Positions 22,312 to 28,794 of a DNA stretch of 29,817 nt are shown here, in pieces. The notes under the pieces were generated by a model that was not told the origin of the DNA, did not search any database, and saw only the letters and a list, made by a program, of their open reading frames with translations. This DNA comes from Ruminococcus sp. (lineage in GTDB: Bacteria > Bacillota > Clostridia > Oscillospirales > Ruminococcaceae): the NCBI RefSeq assembly GCF_019417665.1, contig NZ_DXUU01000005.1, positions 1-29,817 on the forward strand. The letters are read 5' to 3'. Position 1 is the first letter of the stretch. The number at the start of each line of letters is the position of its first letter. A program made the position numbers and the translations under genes.

Positions 22312-24780
22312 TTATTTGTTTTTTTCTTGTGCTTCTGAAATCGATTCTATATCCGTCTGTTCCTCCAAAGCTGCCAGAGCAGCAGCTTCTGCTGATTCCG
22401 GATAATCTATGCAGGAGATCACTTCATTTGCCGGCGTGCGCTTTACAATTTTATGGCAGATGAGCAAATAGCCCACCAGCAATACCACGCCGCTCAGGGT
22501 GATCCAGATTCCGGCTTTCAGTCCGGGTGTTTCGTAGGTAAACACAATTGTATTATCTCCGGCTTCCACTGGAACAGCTATGAATCCGATATCTACCTTT
22601 TCAACGGAAACAGGTTTTCCGTTGACAGTGGCACTCCATCCATCGTCATAGGGAACACTGAAAAAGACCAGGTTCGGGCTGTCCAAGGTAATGGTCGCTT
22701 CAAATCCGTCGGAGTCGTAAGAAAACGTATCACAGGCAGATGCGGCACGTTCTCCGCATTCTGCCAAATAGTCCGTTTCTGTCATACGGACATCTTTTGT
22801 AGAAAGGGGCTGCATCCAATCGCCGTACTGGTCGATCTGTTCATCCGATAAGATCAGTGCACGCATGAGTAGATTGGTACGCTGATTTTTTGCCGTACCA
22901 TTCCAGGTACTTTCGGAAACATAGGTATCGAAGGTGAATCCCATGGGGACATATGCTGTGTTGCAGAATCGCTGGAATCGGTTTTCTGTGGTTTCGTATT
23001 CAAAACCGGGCAGATCGATGGTTGGTTCTGTATCGCTAAGCATCATGATCTCTTCCTGTTTGAAATAGTATTTTACAGAGAACAGACCACGCAGTGCATA
23101 ATAAGAGGTATCAGCACGGGATGCCACATCTCGTGTAATACCGAGACTGTCGTAGAATTCCATGATGGATGTCGGTACAATGCTGTGAAATGTCCGCATA
23201 CAAGGGAGCTTCCAGAACATGGGGTAATTGTCGCAGTTTTCGGAGATATCCACCCGGAAAAAATCATCCTCTGAAACGAAAACGGAGGTCTCCTGTTCCG
23301 GGTCAATTGCCTGATCTACGTAAGTGTGTGCACGTGTCGGTGCAAATGTACCAAAATAAACCACGGTCATGGTGCAGGCAATACAGAAACCAGTGGTGTA
23401 TATCAACGTGAGCCGCATGAACAGCTTTCTCTTTTGTCTGCGGCGCAGCAGGTAGGCGCCTACCAGCAGTCCGCCTATACAGATGGCAAGCACCAGATAG
23501 AAATGCAGGGGATATTCTGCAAAGGAGAACCATTTGACTTTGTCATCTTCCTTGGTGGGCAGCAGGGAGATAAGTCCGAATGCTGCCATAAAGCCGAAGC
23601 AAATGCGGAAACCGTATTTCCACTGGATCTCCCGGTTGTCCAACGCATAGGCAGTCATCAAGGCGAGAATGAGGATGGGCATGTAAAACCATCGTGCATA
23701 ATACGAGCCGTTCAGTGCATAGAATGCACTATTGAGAATGGGAACACAGGCGCAGACGGCGCAAATCAGTGTCAGCCGTTTTGCCCAGTGTCCGTCACGC
23801 TGTTTCAGGAAAGACAGGACTCCTGCCATGGAAAACAGCGGCAGATAACCGCCGATGGATGCCCACTTGGCATTGTCTGAAGAAAACAGATTGGGGCGTG
23901 CAGGAACGTCTGGGATCATGAATAGGCTCAGCAGGATTCGCCAGAGTCTGGTGCGGTCGTTGTAGGCAACCATGTCCATGCCATAGAGGTGTTCTGATAC
24001 CCGGTTGTTTTCCAGGACGGCAAGAGCAGCTGGCAGCAGGATGGCACAGGCAATCATAACGCCGATGACAGCTTCCAGAAGCAGTATAAAGAACTTCTTT
24101 GGCGTAGCATGAAAGTCTTTGGAAAAACAGCGGACAGTGAAGTATAGCACCAGAAAAACCACTTGTCCTGTAAAGAAAAAATAGTTGATCATGGCGAGGA
24201 GTGCCACGGAAAGCGCAAAAACACCTCGGCGGTTCTGATTCACGCATTCTTCCATAGCAATGAGCAGCAAGGGGAAGAATGCGGTGACATCCTGGAAGTG
24301 ATTGAAGAAAATATTGAACAGCTGAAACCCGGAAAAGGCGTACAGCATACCGCCGATGAGTGCGGCATCCTTATTGCGGACAAAGCGCTGGATGTAGGCG
24401 TAGGCGGTCAGCGAGGCAATGCCATGTTTCAGGCAGAGGAGAAAGGGCATGGAGAATGTCACCCAACTGCGTGGCAGGATGGTGGTGATCCAGAAAAAGG
24501 GACTGCCCAGAAGGTAAAAGGCGTAAGAGCCGATGAAGTTAGCGCCTAGATCAGTGTACCAGTTCCAGCCCAGACTGCCGCTTCGCACAGCGTCATTGGC
24601 AAGATTATAGAAGGGGATCTGCTGAGAATTATAATCACCGTAGTAGATAAAATAGCCGCCGTCTGCGATCATAATTGGTATGACAACTACAAGCAAACTG
24701 CCAAAACCTAGGAGAAATGCTAGAAGATAGCGGCGCAGTTCGTCCCGGAGGCAGGAACGGCGAAGAGTGAGATGTTTCAT
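22312..24780 (-). CDS. YfhO-family multi-pass membrane protein
   Basis: An 822-residue protein with 12 or so transmembrane helices in the first 480 residues (IADGGYFIYYGDYNSQQIPFY near residue 40 is the typical acidic GT-C-like first loop). A roughly 260-residue extracytoplasmic beta-rich domain follows (about 490-750), then a last transmembrane helix (about 760-785) and a charged cytoplasmic tail. YfhO proteins resemble GT-C glycosyltransferases; in other Firmicutes they glycosylate wall polymers such as lipoteichoic acid. The ATG at 24780 has AAAGGAG 9 nt upstream. It follows the yfcE-like gene by 68 bp and precedes the Nudix gene by 12 bp. The donor and acceptor are unknown. Confidence 0.85.
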   Translation of the reverse strand: MKHLTLRRSCLRDELRRYLLAFLLGFGSLLVVVIPIMIADGGYFIYYGDYNSQQIPFYNLANDAVRSGSLGWNWYTDLGANFIGSYAFYLLGSPFFWITTILPRSWVTFSMPFLLCLKHGIASLTAYAYIQRFVRNKDAALIGGMLYAFSGFQLFNIFFNHFQDVTAFFPLLLIAMEECVNQNRRGVFALSVALLAMINYFFFTGQVVFLVLYFTVRCFSKDFHATPKKFFILLLEAVIGVMIACAILLPAALAVLENNRVSEHLYGMDMVAYNDRTRLWRILLSLFMIPDVPARPNLFSSDNAKWASIGGYLPLFSMAGVLSFLKQRDGHWAKRLTLICAVCACVPILNSAFYALNGSYYARWFYMPILILALMTAYALDNREIQWKYGFRICFGFMAAFGLISLLPTKEDDKVKWFSFAEYPLHFYLVLAICIGGLLVGAYLLRRRQKRKLFMRLTLIYTTGFCIACTMTVVYFGTFAPTRAHTYVDQAIDPEQETSVFVSEDDFFRVDISENCDNYPMFWKLPCMRTFHSIVPTSIMEFYDSLGITRDVASRADTSYYALRGLFSVKYYFKQEEIMMLSDTEPTIDLPGFEYETTENRFQRFCNTAYVPMGFTFDTYVSESTWNGTAKNQRTNLLMRALILSDEQIDQYGDWMQPLSTKDVRMTETDYLAECGERAASACDTFSYDSDGFEATITLDSPNLVFFSVPYDDGWSATVNGKPVSVEKVDIGFIAVPVEAGDNTIVFTYETPGLKAGIWITLSGVVLLVGYLLICHKIVKRTPANEVISCIDYPESAEAAALAALEEQTDIESISEAQEKNK

Positions 24781-24848
24781 GGGGTGATGCTCCTTTTTGT
24801 CATTGAAAATGCACAAAACGCCGGCATTTGCATATGTTGATATAGGAA

Positions 24849-25367
24849 TCAGATGCGGACGTTTCCGAAGTCGGAGGTAGGGCTGAGGAAAGCCACATTG
24901 GTCATGACACCTGCACTGGAAACGTCAATTAAGCCGAACGAAGGCGGATTTCCATCTCTCGGGCAGGATGCACTGCCTGGATTCAGCACATAAACGCCGT
25001 TTTCATAGGCAGACCGGGATTGGTGGGTGTGCCCATACAGGGCAATATCGCAGCCCTCTTCCCGGGCAGCCTGGGTCAGCCAATCCAGGGTATATTTGAC
25101 CTGATAACGGTGACCGTGGGTGGCGAAGAGGCGATGACCTGGCATCAGGTCGATGGTTTTGCTGATAGGATAACTGCTGCCGAAGTCGCAGTTGCCCTTG
25201 ACATAGTGAAACCGTCCTGTGATTTCCGGTATGGAACGCAGAAGCAGTTCACATTCGCTTTCGCCGTCTCCCAGATGCACAAAAAGATCCGCATCCAGAT
25301 TACGGCGGATAATTGTTTCAAGATTGCGGTAATTCTGATGGGTATCAGAAATCACAAGAATACGCAT
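24849..25367 (-). CDS. YfcE/MJ0936-type metallophosphoesterase
   Basis: A 172-residue calcineurin-like phosphoesterase with the full metal set: D8 and H10 (SDTH), D34 (GDGE), N59 (GNCD), H84 (THGH), and H113 and H115 (GHTH). Small members of this family hydrolyse phosphodiesters in vitro; the natural substrate is generally unknown. GGGAGG lies 6 nt before the ATG. It is the first gene of the yfcE-yfhO-Nudix operon, behind a very good promoter. Confidence 0.9.
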   Translation of the reverse strand: MRILVISDTHQNYRNLETIIRRNLDADLFVHLGDGESECELLLRSIPEITGRFHYVKGNCDFGSSYPISKTIDLMPGHRLFATHGHRYQVKYTLDWLTQAAREEGCDIALYGHTHQSRSAYENGVYVLNPGSASCPRDGNPPSFGLIDVSSAGVMTNVAFLSPTSDFGNVRI

Positions 25368-25402
25368 AGGAACCTCCCAGGGGAAAATTTTTCTTTCTTT
25401 TT

Positions 25403-25431
25403 ATTATACCACAAATCCGGCGGTATGACAA
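25403..25431 (-). promoter_or_regulatory. Promoter of the yfcE-yfhO-Nudix operon
   Basis: On the minus strand TTGTCA (25431-25426), 17 bp, then TATAAT (25408-25403) with extended -10 TGG. The start would be near 25396, a leader of about 30 nt. The spacer contains CCGGATTTGTGG, nearly identical to the mgsA promoter spacer. The + strand cluster starting at 25506 is divergent from it. Confidence 0.85.
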
Positions 25432-25505
25432 CATCTTTTTCAGAAAAATACAAAGTGCAGCGTGAAAAAGGTGCCGCATGGACATATGGAAAGGAGCCAT
25501 CTGAT

Positions 25506-25754
25506 ATGGACAGACAGAAATTGGACCCGAAGCAAGTTGATCAGCTTTTGGCAGCAGCTAGTAAGAAACTAGGCGTACCACCGCAGCAGCTGAAAGAGGA
25601 ACTGGAATCCGGCAAATACGATAAAGTACTGAAAAATATGAATCAGAAGGATTCGGCAATGCTGCAAAAGGTACTGCAAAACCCCAAGATGGTGGAGAAG
25701 CTCATCAGTTCACCTCAAGCGAAAGCATTGTATCAAAAGCTATCAGGAAAATAA
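25506..25754 (+). CDS. Small helical protein of unknown function
   Basis: An 82-residue, charged, all-helical-looking protein (LDPKQVDQLLAAASKKLGVP, then QKVLQNPKMVEKLISSPQAK) with no transmembrane segment, cysteine or known motif that I recognise. AAAGGAG lies 8 nt before the ATG at 25506; in-frame codons further upstream run into the divergent promoter and lack a ribosome binding site. It opens a four-gene + strand cluster (gaps 58, 42 and 14 bp) ending in a bofA-like gene, so a shared envelope or developmental role is possible. Confidence 0.6.
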   Translation: MDRQKLDPKQVDQLLAAASKKLGVPPQQLKEELESGKYDKVLKNMNQKDSAMLQKVLQNPKMVEKLISSPQAKALYQKLSGK

Positions 25755-25770
25755 GTCACTGCAATAAATA

Positions 25771-25791
25771 AGGGCGAATATGCTTCGCCCT
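25771..25791. repeat. Palindromic AGGGCGAA hairpin between two small genes
   Basis: AGGGCGAA (25771-25778) and TTCGCCCT (25784-25791) form a perfect 8-bp stem with a 5-nt loop, 17 bp after the first small gene's stop. No T run follows. It resembles a short REP-like dispersed palindrome or an mRNA stabiliser rather than a terminator. Confidence 0.45.
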
Positions 25792-25812
25792 ACATAAAAG
25801 AGGTGAGACAAC

Positions 25813-26199
25813 GTGGACGATATGCTTGGAAAAATGGGTGCAATTCTGTCAGATCCTGAGAGTTTACAGCAATTGCAGGAACTGGCGCAGATGCTCCAGC
25901 AGGACGGGGAAAGCGATGGCTCTCAGGAAAATGCACCATCTGAAGAAAAAAATCACTCTGATTCTGAAAGTAGTGATAGCGGAGACAAAGGCGGCTTTGA
26001 TTTCAGTATGCTGCTGCGGGTGCAGGAACTGATGGGCGCCATGCAGAACAATGACGATGACACAAAACTGCTGCTGGCATTGCGTCCGCACCTGAAAGAA
26101 CAGCGCCAGAAAAAAGTAGATCAGGCAGTAAAAATGTTGAAATTGTATGCGGTGTTCAGCGCAGTAAAAGAAAATGGATTGTTACAGGATCTGCTTTGA
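25813..26199 (+). CDS. Small soluble protein of unknown function
   Basis: A 128-residue protein in three parts: a helical N-terminus (1-30, DMLGKMGAILSDPESLQQLQ), an acidic Ser/Glu/Asp-rich low-complexity linker (31-60), and a helical C-terminus (62-128, LLLALRPHLKEQRQKKVDQA). I choose the GTG at 25813 because AGAGGTGA precedes it by 6 nt; an ATG lies three codons on. No family recognised. The C-terminal LLLALRP segment faintly resembles the LILALMAMI segment of the next protein, suggesting related helical cores. Confidence 0.6.
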   Translation: MDDMLGKMGAILSDPESLQQLQELAQMLQQDGESDGSQENAPSEEKNHSDSESSDSGDKGGFDFSMLLRVQELMGAMQNNDDDTKLLLALRPHLKEQRQKKVDQAVKMLKLYAVFSAVKENGLLQDLL

Positions 26200-26241
26200 G
26201 CACCTGTTTCATGCCGCACATGCTGTAAAGGAGGTGAGTGG

Positions 26242-26622
26242 ATGGCACGATTTTCGCAGCAAGAACAGAATAAAATGCGCAGAGAAGCGGCACGGAGAGC
26301 GCAGGAAATGCAGCAGCGTGTACATCCGGCAATGCCTTCTGGATACAGACAGCCGTCACCTTATGCGGATTATCCGCCGGAACCGTCTGAGTCAGAACCG
26401 ATACCATTACAGCCGGGCCGGCAGCAAAATTTACCGCCGCCCAGAAGAAACGGCATGTCTTTCCGCAGCGGTCTGCCGCAACTGAACCCCATGGAGATAC
26501 TGTCCAGATTTGACGGAGATTCCATGTTGATCCTGGCGCTTATGGCGATGATCTATAAGGACGGCGGAAAGGAAGGATGCGACCGGAAGCTTTTGATGGC
26601 ACTGGCATATTTACTGACATAA
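26242..26622 (+). CDS. Small protein of unknown function with Pro-rich middle
   Basis: A 126-residue protein: a basic helical N-terminus (1-30), a Pro/Gln/Arg-rich disordered middle (about 30-75, with PYADYPPEPSESEP) and a hydrophobic helical C-terminus (about 88-126, DGDSMLILALMAMIYKDGG, then LLMALAYLL). AAAGGAGGTG lies 5 nt before the ATG, a very strong ribosome binding site. The C-terminal hydrophobic stretch is broken by KDGG, so membrane insertion is uncertain. Unknown function; part of the bofA-like cluster. Confidence 0.6.
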   Translation: MARFSQQEQNKMRREAARRAQEMQQRVHPAMPSGYRQPSPYADYPPEPSESEPIPLQPGRQQNLPPPRRNGMSFRSGLPQLNPMEILSRFDGDSMLILALMAMIYKDGGKEGCDRKLLMALAYLLT

Positions 26623-26636
26623 GGAGAAGAAAACCA

Positions 26637-26891
26637 ATGGATGAGAGAATTTTTTGGATGATCTGGGGCGTGCTTGGCGGCATTATGCTGGTATATTACT
26701 TGCGCCGCAGACATCGGATCCGTTCTGTTCTTATAGGTTCTGGCAGCGGTTTGCTGGCATTGTTGCTGGTGCATTACGGCGGCAGCCTGATCGGGTATAC
26801 ACCGGCACTGAATGTCTTGCATCTGGCGCAGTCTGTGATCCTCGGCGTACCTGGTGTCATTTTAATGGTGGTACTGCATTTTACATGGTAG
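26637..26891 (+). CDS. BofA-like pro-sigma-K processing inhibitor family protein
   Basis: An 84-residue protein with three hydrophobic segments (about 6-21, 30-46, 60-82). The pattern VLIGSGSGLLALLLVHYGG, then GYTPALNVLHLAQSVILGVPGVILMVVL, fits the BofA family, usually 80-90 residues. In Bacillus, BofA sits in the forespore outer membrane and holds the SpoIVFB protease inactive until pro-sigma-K is processed. Clostridial relatives are common but their roles are less clear. AAGGAG lies 10 nt upstream of the ATG. Here it lacks the usual recR neighbour and follows three unrecognised small genes. The family call is by pattern and is moderate. Confidence 0.65.
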   Translation: MDERIFWMIWGVLGGIMLVYYLRRRHRIRSVLIGSGSGLLALLLVHYGGSLIGYTPALNVLHLAQSVILGVPGVILMVVLHFTW

Positions 26892-26904
26892 AAAAATAAA
26901 CAGA

Positions 26905-26936
26905 AAAGGGACACCTCCGAAGAGATGTCCCCGTTT
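26905..26936 (-). terminator. Terminator of rplJL with cUUCGg tetraloop
   Basis: Read on the minus strand, GGGACATCTC - TTCG - GAGGTGTCCC (26933-26910) is a 10-bp stem with a stable UUCG tetraloop, followed by TTTTCTG. The + strand also has GTTTTAT after the stem, so it can serve the convergent bofA-like operon. Confidence 0.88.
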
Positions 26937-26957
26937 TATATGTGCGTAAGAAAAAAC

Positions 26958-27332
26958 TTACTTCAGTTCGATAGTAGCGCCAGCTTCTTCCAGCTTAGCC
27001 TTCAGAGCTTCAGCGTCAGCCTTCGGAACTGCTTCCTTCAGAGTAGCCGGAGCAGATTCTACAACAGCCTTAGCTTCCTTCAGACCCAGACCCAGAGCTT
27101 CCTTCGCAGCCTTGATAACAGCCATCTTAGCGTCACCGAAGGATGCCAGTACAACGTCGAATTCAGTCTTTTCTGCCTCAGCAGCGCCAGCGCCTGCACC
27201 AGCAGCCGGAGCAGCTGCAACAGCAGCAGTTACACCGAATTCTTCCTGAATTGCTTCAACCAGCTCAGCCAGTTCCAGAACAGACAGTTCCTTGATATCT
27301 TCAACGAACTTCAAAACCTTTTCAGATGCCAT
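26958..27332 (-). CDS. rplL: Ribosomal protein bL12 (L7/L12)
   Basis: A 124-residue stalk protein. The N-terminal dimerisation helices are at about 3-35 (KVLKFVEDIKELSVLELAEL), an Ala/Gly-rich hinge lies at 36-53, and the C-terminal factor-binding domain reads EKTEFDVVLASFGDAKMAVI, then LGLKEAKAVVE. It recruits translation GTPases to the ribosome. AAGGAG lies 10 nt before the ATG; it follows rplJ by 57 bp. It is followed by a terminator and a convergent gene, not by rpoB as in most bacteria. Confidence 0.96.
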   Translation of the reverse strand: MASEKVLKFVEDIKELSVLELAELVEAIQEEFGVTAAVAAAPAAGAGAGAAEAEKTEFDVVLASFGDAKMAVIKAAKEALGLGLKEAKAVVESAPATLKEAVPKADAEALKAKLEEAGATIELK

Positions 27333-27389
27333 GATAATAATCTCCTTTTTAAATCATTTTAATGTGCAGGACAAAAATTCCTGCGAAAA

Positions 27390-27902
27390 TTATGCAGCGG
27401 ATTCTTCCGACTTGCTGTCCACAACAGCCTGCAGAGTAGCAGCCAGCTTCTGCATCGGACCCTGGAGAGAGCCAACCAGCTGTGCCAGCAGAGTTTCCTT
27501 GGACGGGATCTTCGACAGCTTTGCAACGCCAGCAGCGTCATAAGCAATGCCTTCTACATAACCTGCCTTCAGGTTGAAGAAGTCCTCATGATCCTCGGCA
27601 AACTTGCCCAGAATACGAGCCGGAGCTGTCTGGTCATCGTTAGACAGTGCAACAGCAGTTGTACCGTGCAGCACTTCGTCAAATGCATCGATGCCCATGT
27701 TCTGGAATGCAAAACGCAGCATAGAGTTCTTTTCTACTACATAGTTTACGCCAGCTTCACGCAGTTCCTTACGCAGCTTTGTGTCATCCTCAACGGTGAT
27801 GCCCTTGTAGTCAACCAGAACGAAAGATACGCTGTTCTGCAGCAGTTCAGTCAGAGCAACAACCTTAGCCTTCTTGCCTTCCAAAATCTTTTCACTTGCC
27901 AT
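27390..27902 (-). CDS. rplJ: Ribosomal protein uL10
   Basis: A 170-residue protein that anchors the L7/L12 stalk dimers to 23S rRNA. The N-terminal domain contains VSFVLVDYKGITVEDDTKLR and NMLRFAFQNMG; the C-terminal helix carries the L12-binding region and ends in a short acidic tail. GGAGGTGA lies 6 nt before the ATG. It is first in the rplJ-rplL operon behind a promoter and an L10-type autoregulatory leader. Confidence 0.95.
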   Translation of the reverse strand: MASEKILEGKKAKVVALTELLQNSVSFVLVDYKGITVEDDTKLRKELREAGVNYVVEKNSMLRFAFQNMGIDAFDEVLHGTTAVALSNDDQTAPARILGKFAEDHEDFFNLKAGYVEGIAYDAAGVAKLSKIPSKETLLAQLVGSLQGPMQKLAATLQAVVDSKSEESAA

Positions 27903-28072
27903 GAGATTTCACCTCCGATAGAAAATGTACCGTATCAGAAATCGCAATAAAAAAGCACGATCCGACTGGAATCGTGCGCTGTGTTTCACAGAAAATCATT
28001 GCACATTCCTCGGCTGGACTTACGGCAAACGCCACCAGCTGTCTTTAGAATACGATATTGTGTTTTACAACG
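27903..28072 (-). ncRNA. L10 autoregulatory leader RNA
   Basis: The transcript between the promoter and rplJ is about 165 nt. It contains a structured part (about 27980-28050) with GCTGGTGGCG and CCGTAAGTCCAGCCGAGG, of the kind that forms the L10(L12)4-binding kink-turn stem in ribosomal protein L10 leaders. It is followed by an intrinsic terminator 45 nt before the ATG. Excess L10-L12 complex binding to such leaders reduces rplJL expression. Family assignment is by pattern and position; a covariance-model search would settle it. Confidence 0.75.
27947..27978 (-). terminator. Attenuator terminator in the rplJ leader
   Basis: Read on the minus strand, GCACGATTCC and GGATCGTGC pair with one bulged T around a short loop, followed directly by TTTTTTATT. 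It lies inside the rplJ leader, upstream of the start codon, so it must be conditional. This fits L10-controlled premature termination. Confidence 0.8.
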
Positions 28073-28078
28073 TGTTAT

Positions 28079-28107
28079 AGTATAGCACACTTTTCTGGGT
28101 TTGTCAA
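28079..28107 (-). promoter_or_regulatory. Promoter of rplJL
   Basis: On the minus strand a perfect TTGACA (28107-28102), 17 bp, then TATACT (28084-28079) with extended -10 TGC. The start would be near 28072. rplJL thus has its own promoter rather than depending on rplKA. Confidence 0.85.
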
Positions 28108-28140
28108 GCCTTTTTTTGAAAAAAGTCGTTTTTTTGAAGA

Positions 28141-28710
28141 TCAAAATTTGACGGGAGATGATTTATGGAAAAATGTACATCGAATTCCTAAAAATGTATT
28201 GACCAGTGCAGTAATTAGCAAAATGATTGGGATGAGCAGTAATATATCCGCATCAAAGCTTGCAATTGCAATTGCGGCCAGGAAGATAACAGAAAAGGCT
28301 ATTGTCAATACATGCTGCAAAATTACAAGAATGTGGTAGGGGAAAAAGTGCTTCCGGCTTTTGGCATAGACAATTCTGGTAATTGCTGCAAACAGAACAA
28401 GCAGAAGCGCAGCGGCAAGTGGAATACCGATATAAATGATGAATACAAATGCACCTGCAATTCCTGATAGGGAATACAGCGTGTATACAGATCCGTCAAC
28501 AATCAGACCATAGCCTTCTACATCATCAATTTCATTCTGTGCAAGTGTGTCAGAAATGGAATCATGCAGGTTTGCCTTTTGATCGGCAATAGCTGTGTTG
28601 TCAATAAACAGAATAACCAGTAGAATAATGCCCAACAAAATCACAATTCCCAGGAATCCGGCTGCAGCTTTCAGGCTATAATTTGCGGCTTTTTTTGAAA
28701 CTGACTGCAT
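28141..28710 (-). CDS. Small multi-pass membrane protein of unknown function
   Basis: A 189-residue protein with four predicted hydrophobic segments (about residues 14-38, 82-112, 124-150 and 153-176). A polar extracytoplasmic loop (about 40-80) lies between the first two, with DQKANLHDSISDTLAQNE. No catalytic motif or family recognised. Two ATGs lie in tandem after GGAGG; I take the second (28710), 5 nt after the ribosome binding site. It stands alone between the Thr-rich extracellular protein gene (terminator between them) and the rplJ promoter. Confidence 0.7.
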   Translation of the reverse strand: MQSVSKKAANYSLKAAAGFLGIVILLGIILLVILFIDNTAIADQKANLHDSISDTLAQNEIDDVEGYGLIVDGSVYTLYSLSGIAGAFVFIIYIGIPLAAALLLVLFAAITRIVYAKSRKHFFPYHILVILQHVLTIAFSVIFLAAIAIASFDADILLLIPIILLITALVNTFLGIRCTFFHKSSPVKF

Positions 28711-28739
28711 CATTACCTCCGATCTAAAAAAATTCAATC

Positions 28740-28768
28740 AAAACCCCCTCGCCGGAGCAAGGGGGTTT
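28740..28768 (-). terminator. Terminator after the Thr-rich extracellular protein gene
   Basis: On the minus strand AAACCCCCTTGC and GCGAGGGGGTTT pair with one mismatch around a short CGG-containing loop, followed by TTGATTGAATTTTTTT. It begins 27 bp after the stop codon at 28795. Confidence 0.85.
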
Positions 28769-28794
28769 GGCTTTTGAGAAAGTGTAAATGCTGC

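Noticed and set aside
25020..25505. Long N-terminal extension of the 82-residue small protein
   Set aside because: It would run antisense through the yfcE-like gene and its promoter. The strong ribosome binding site is at 25506.
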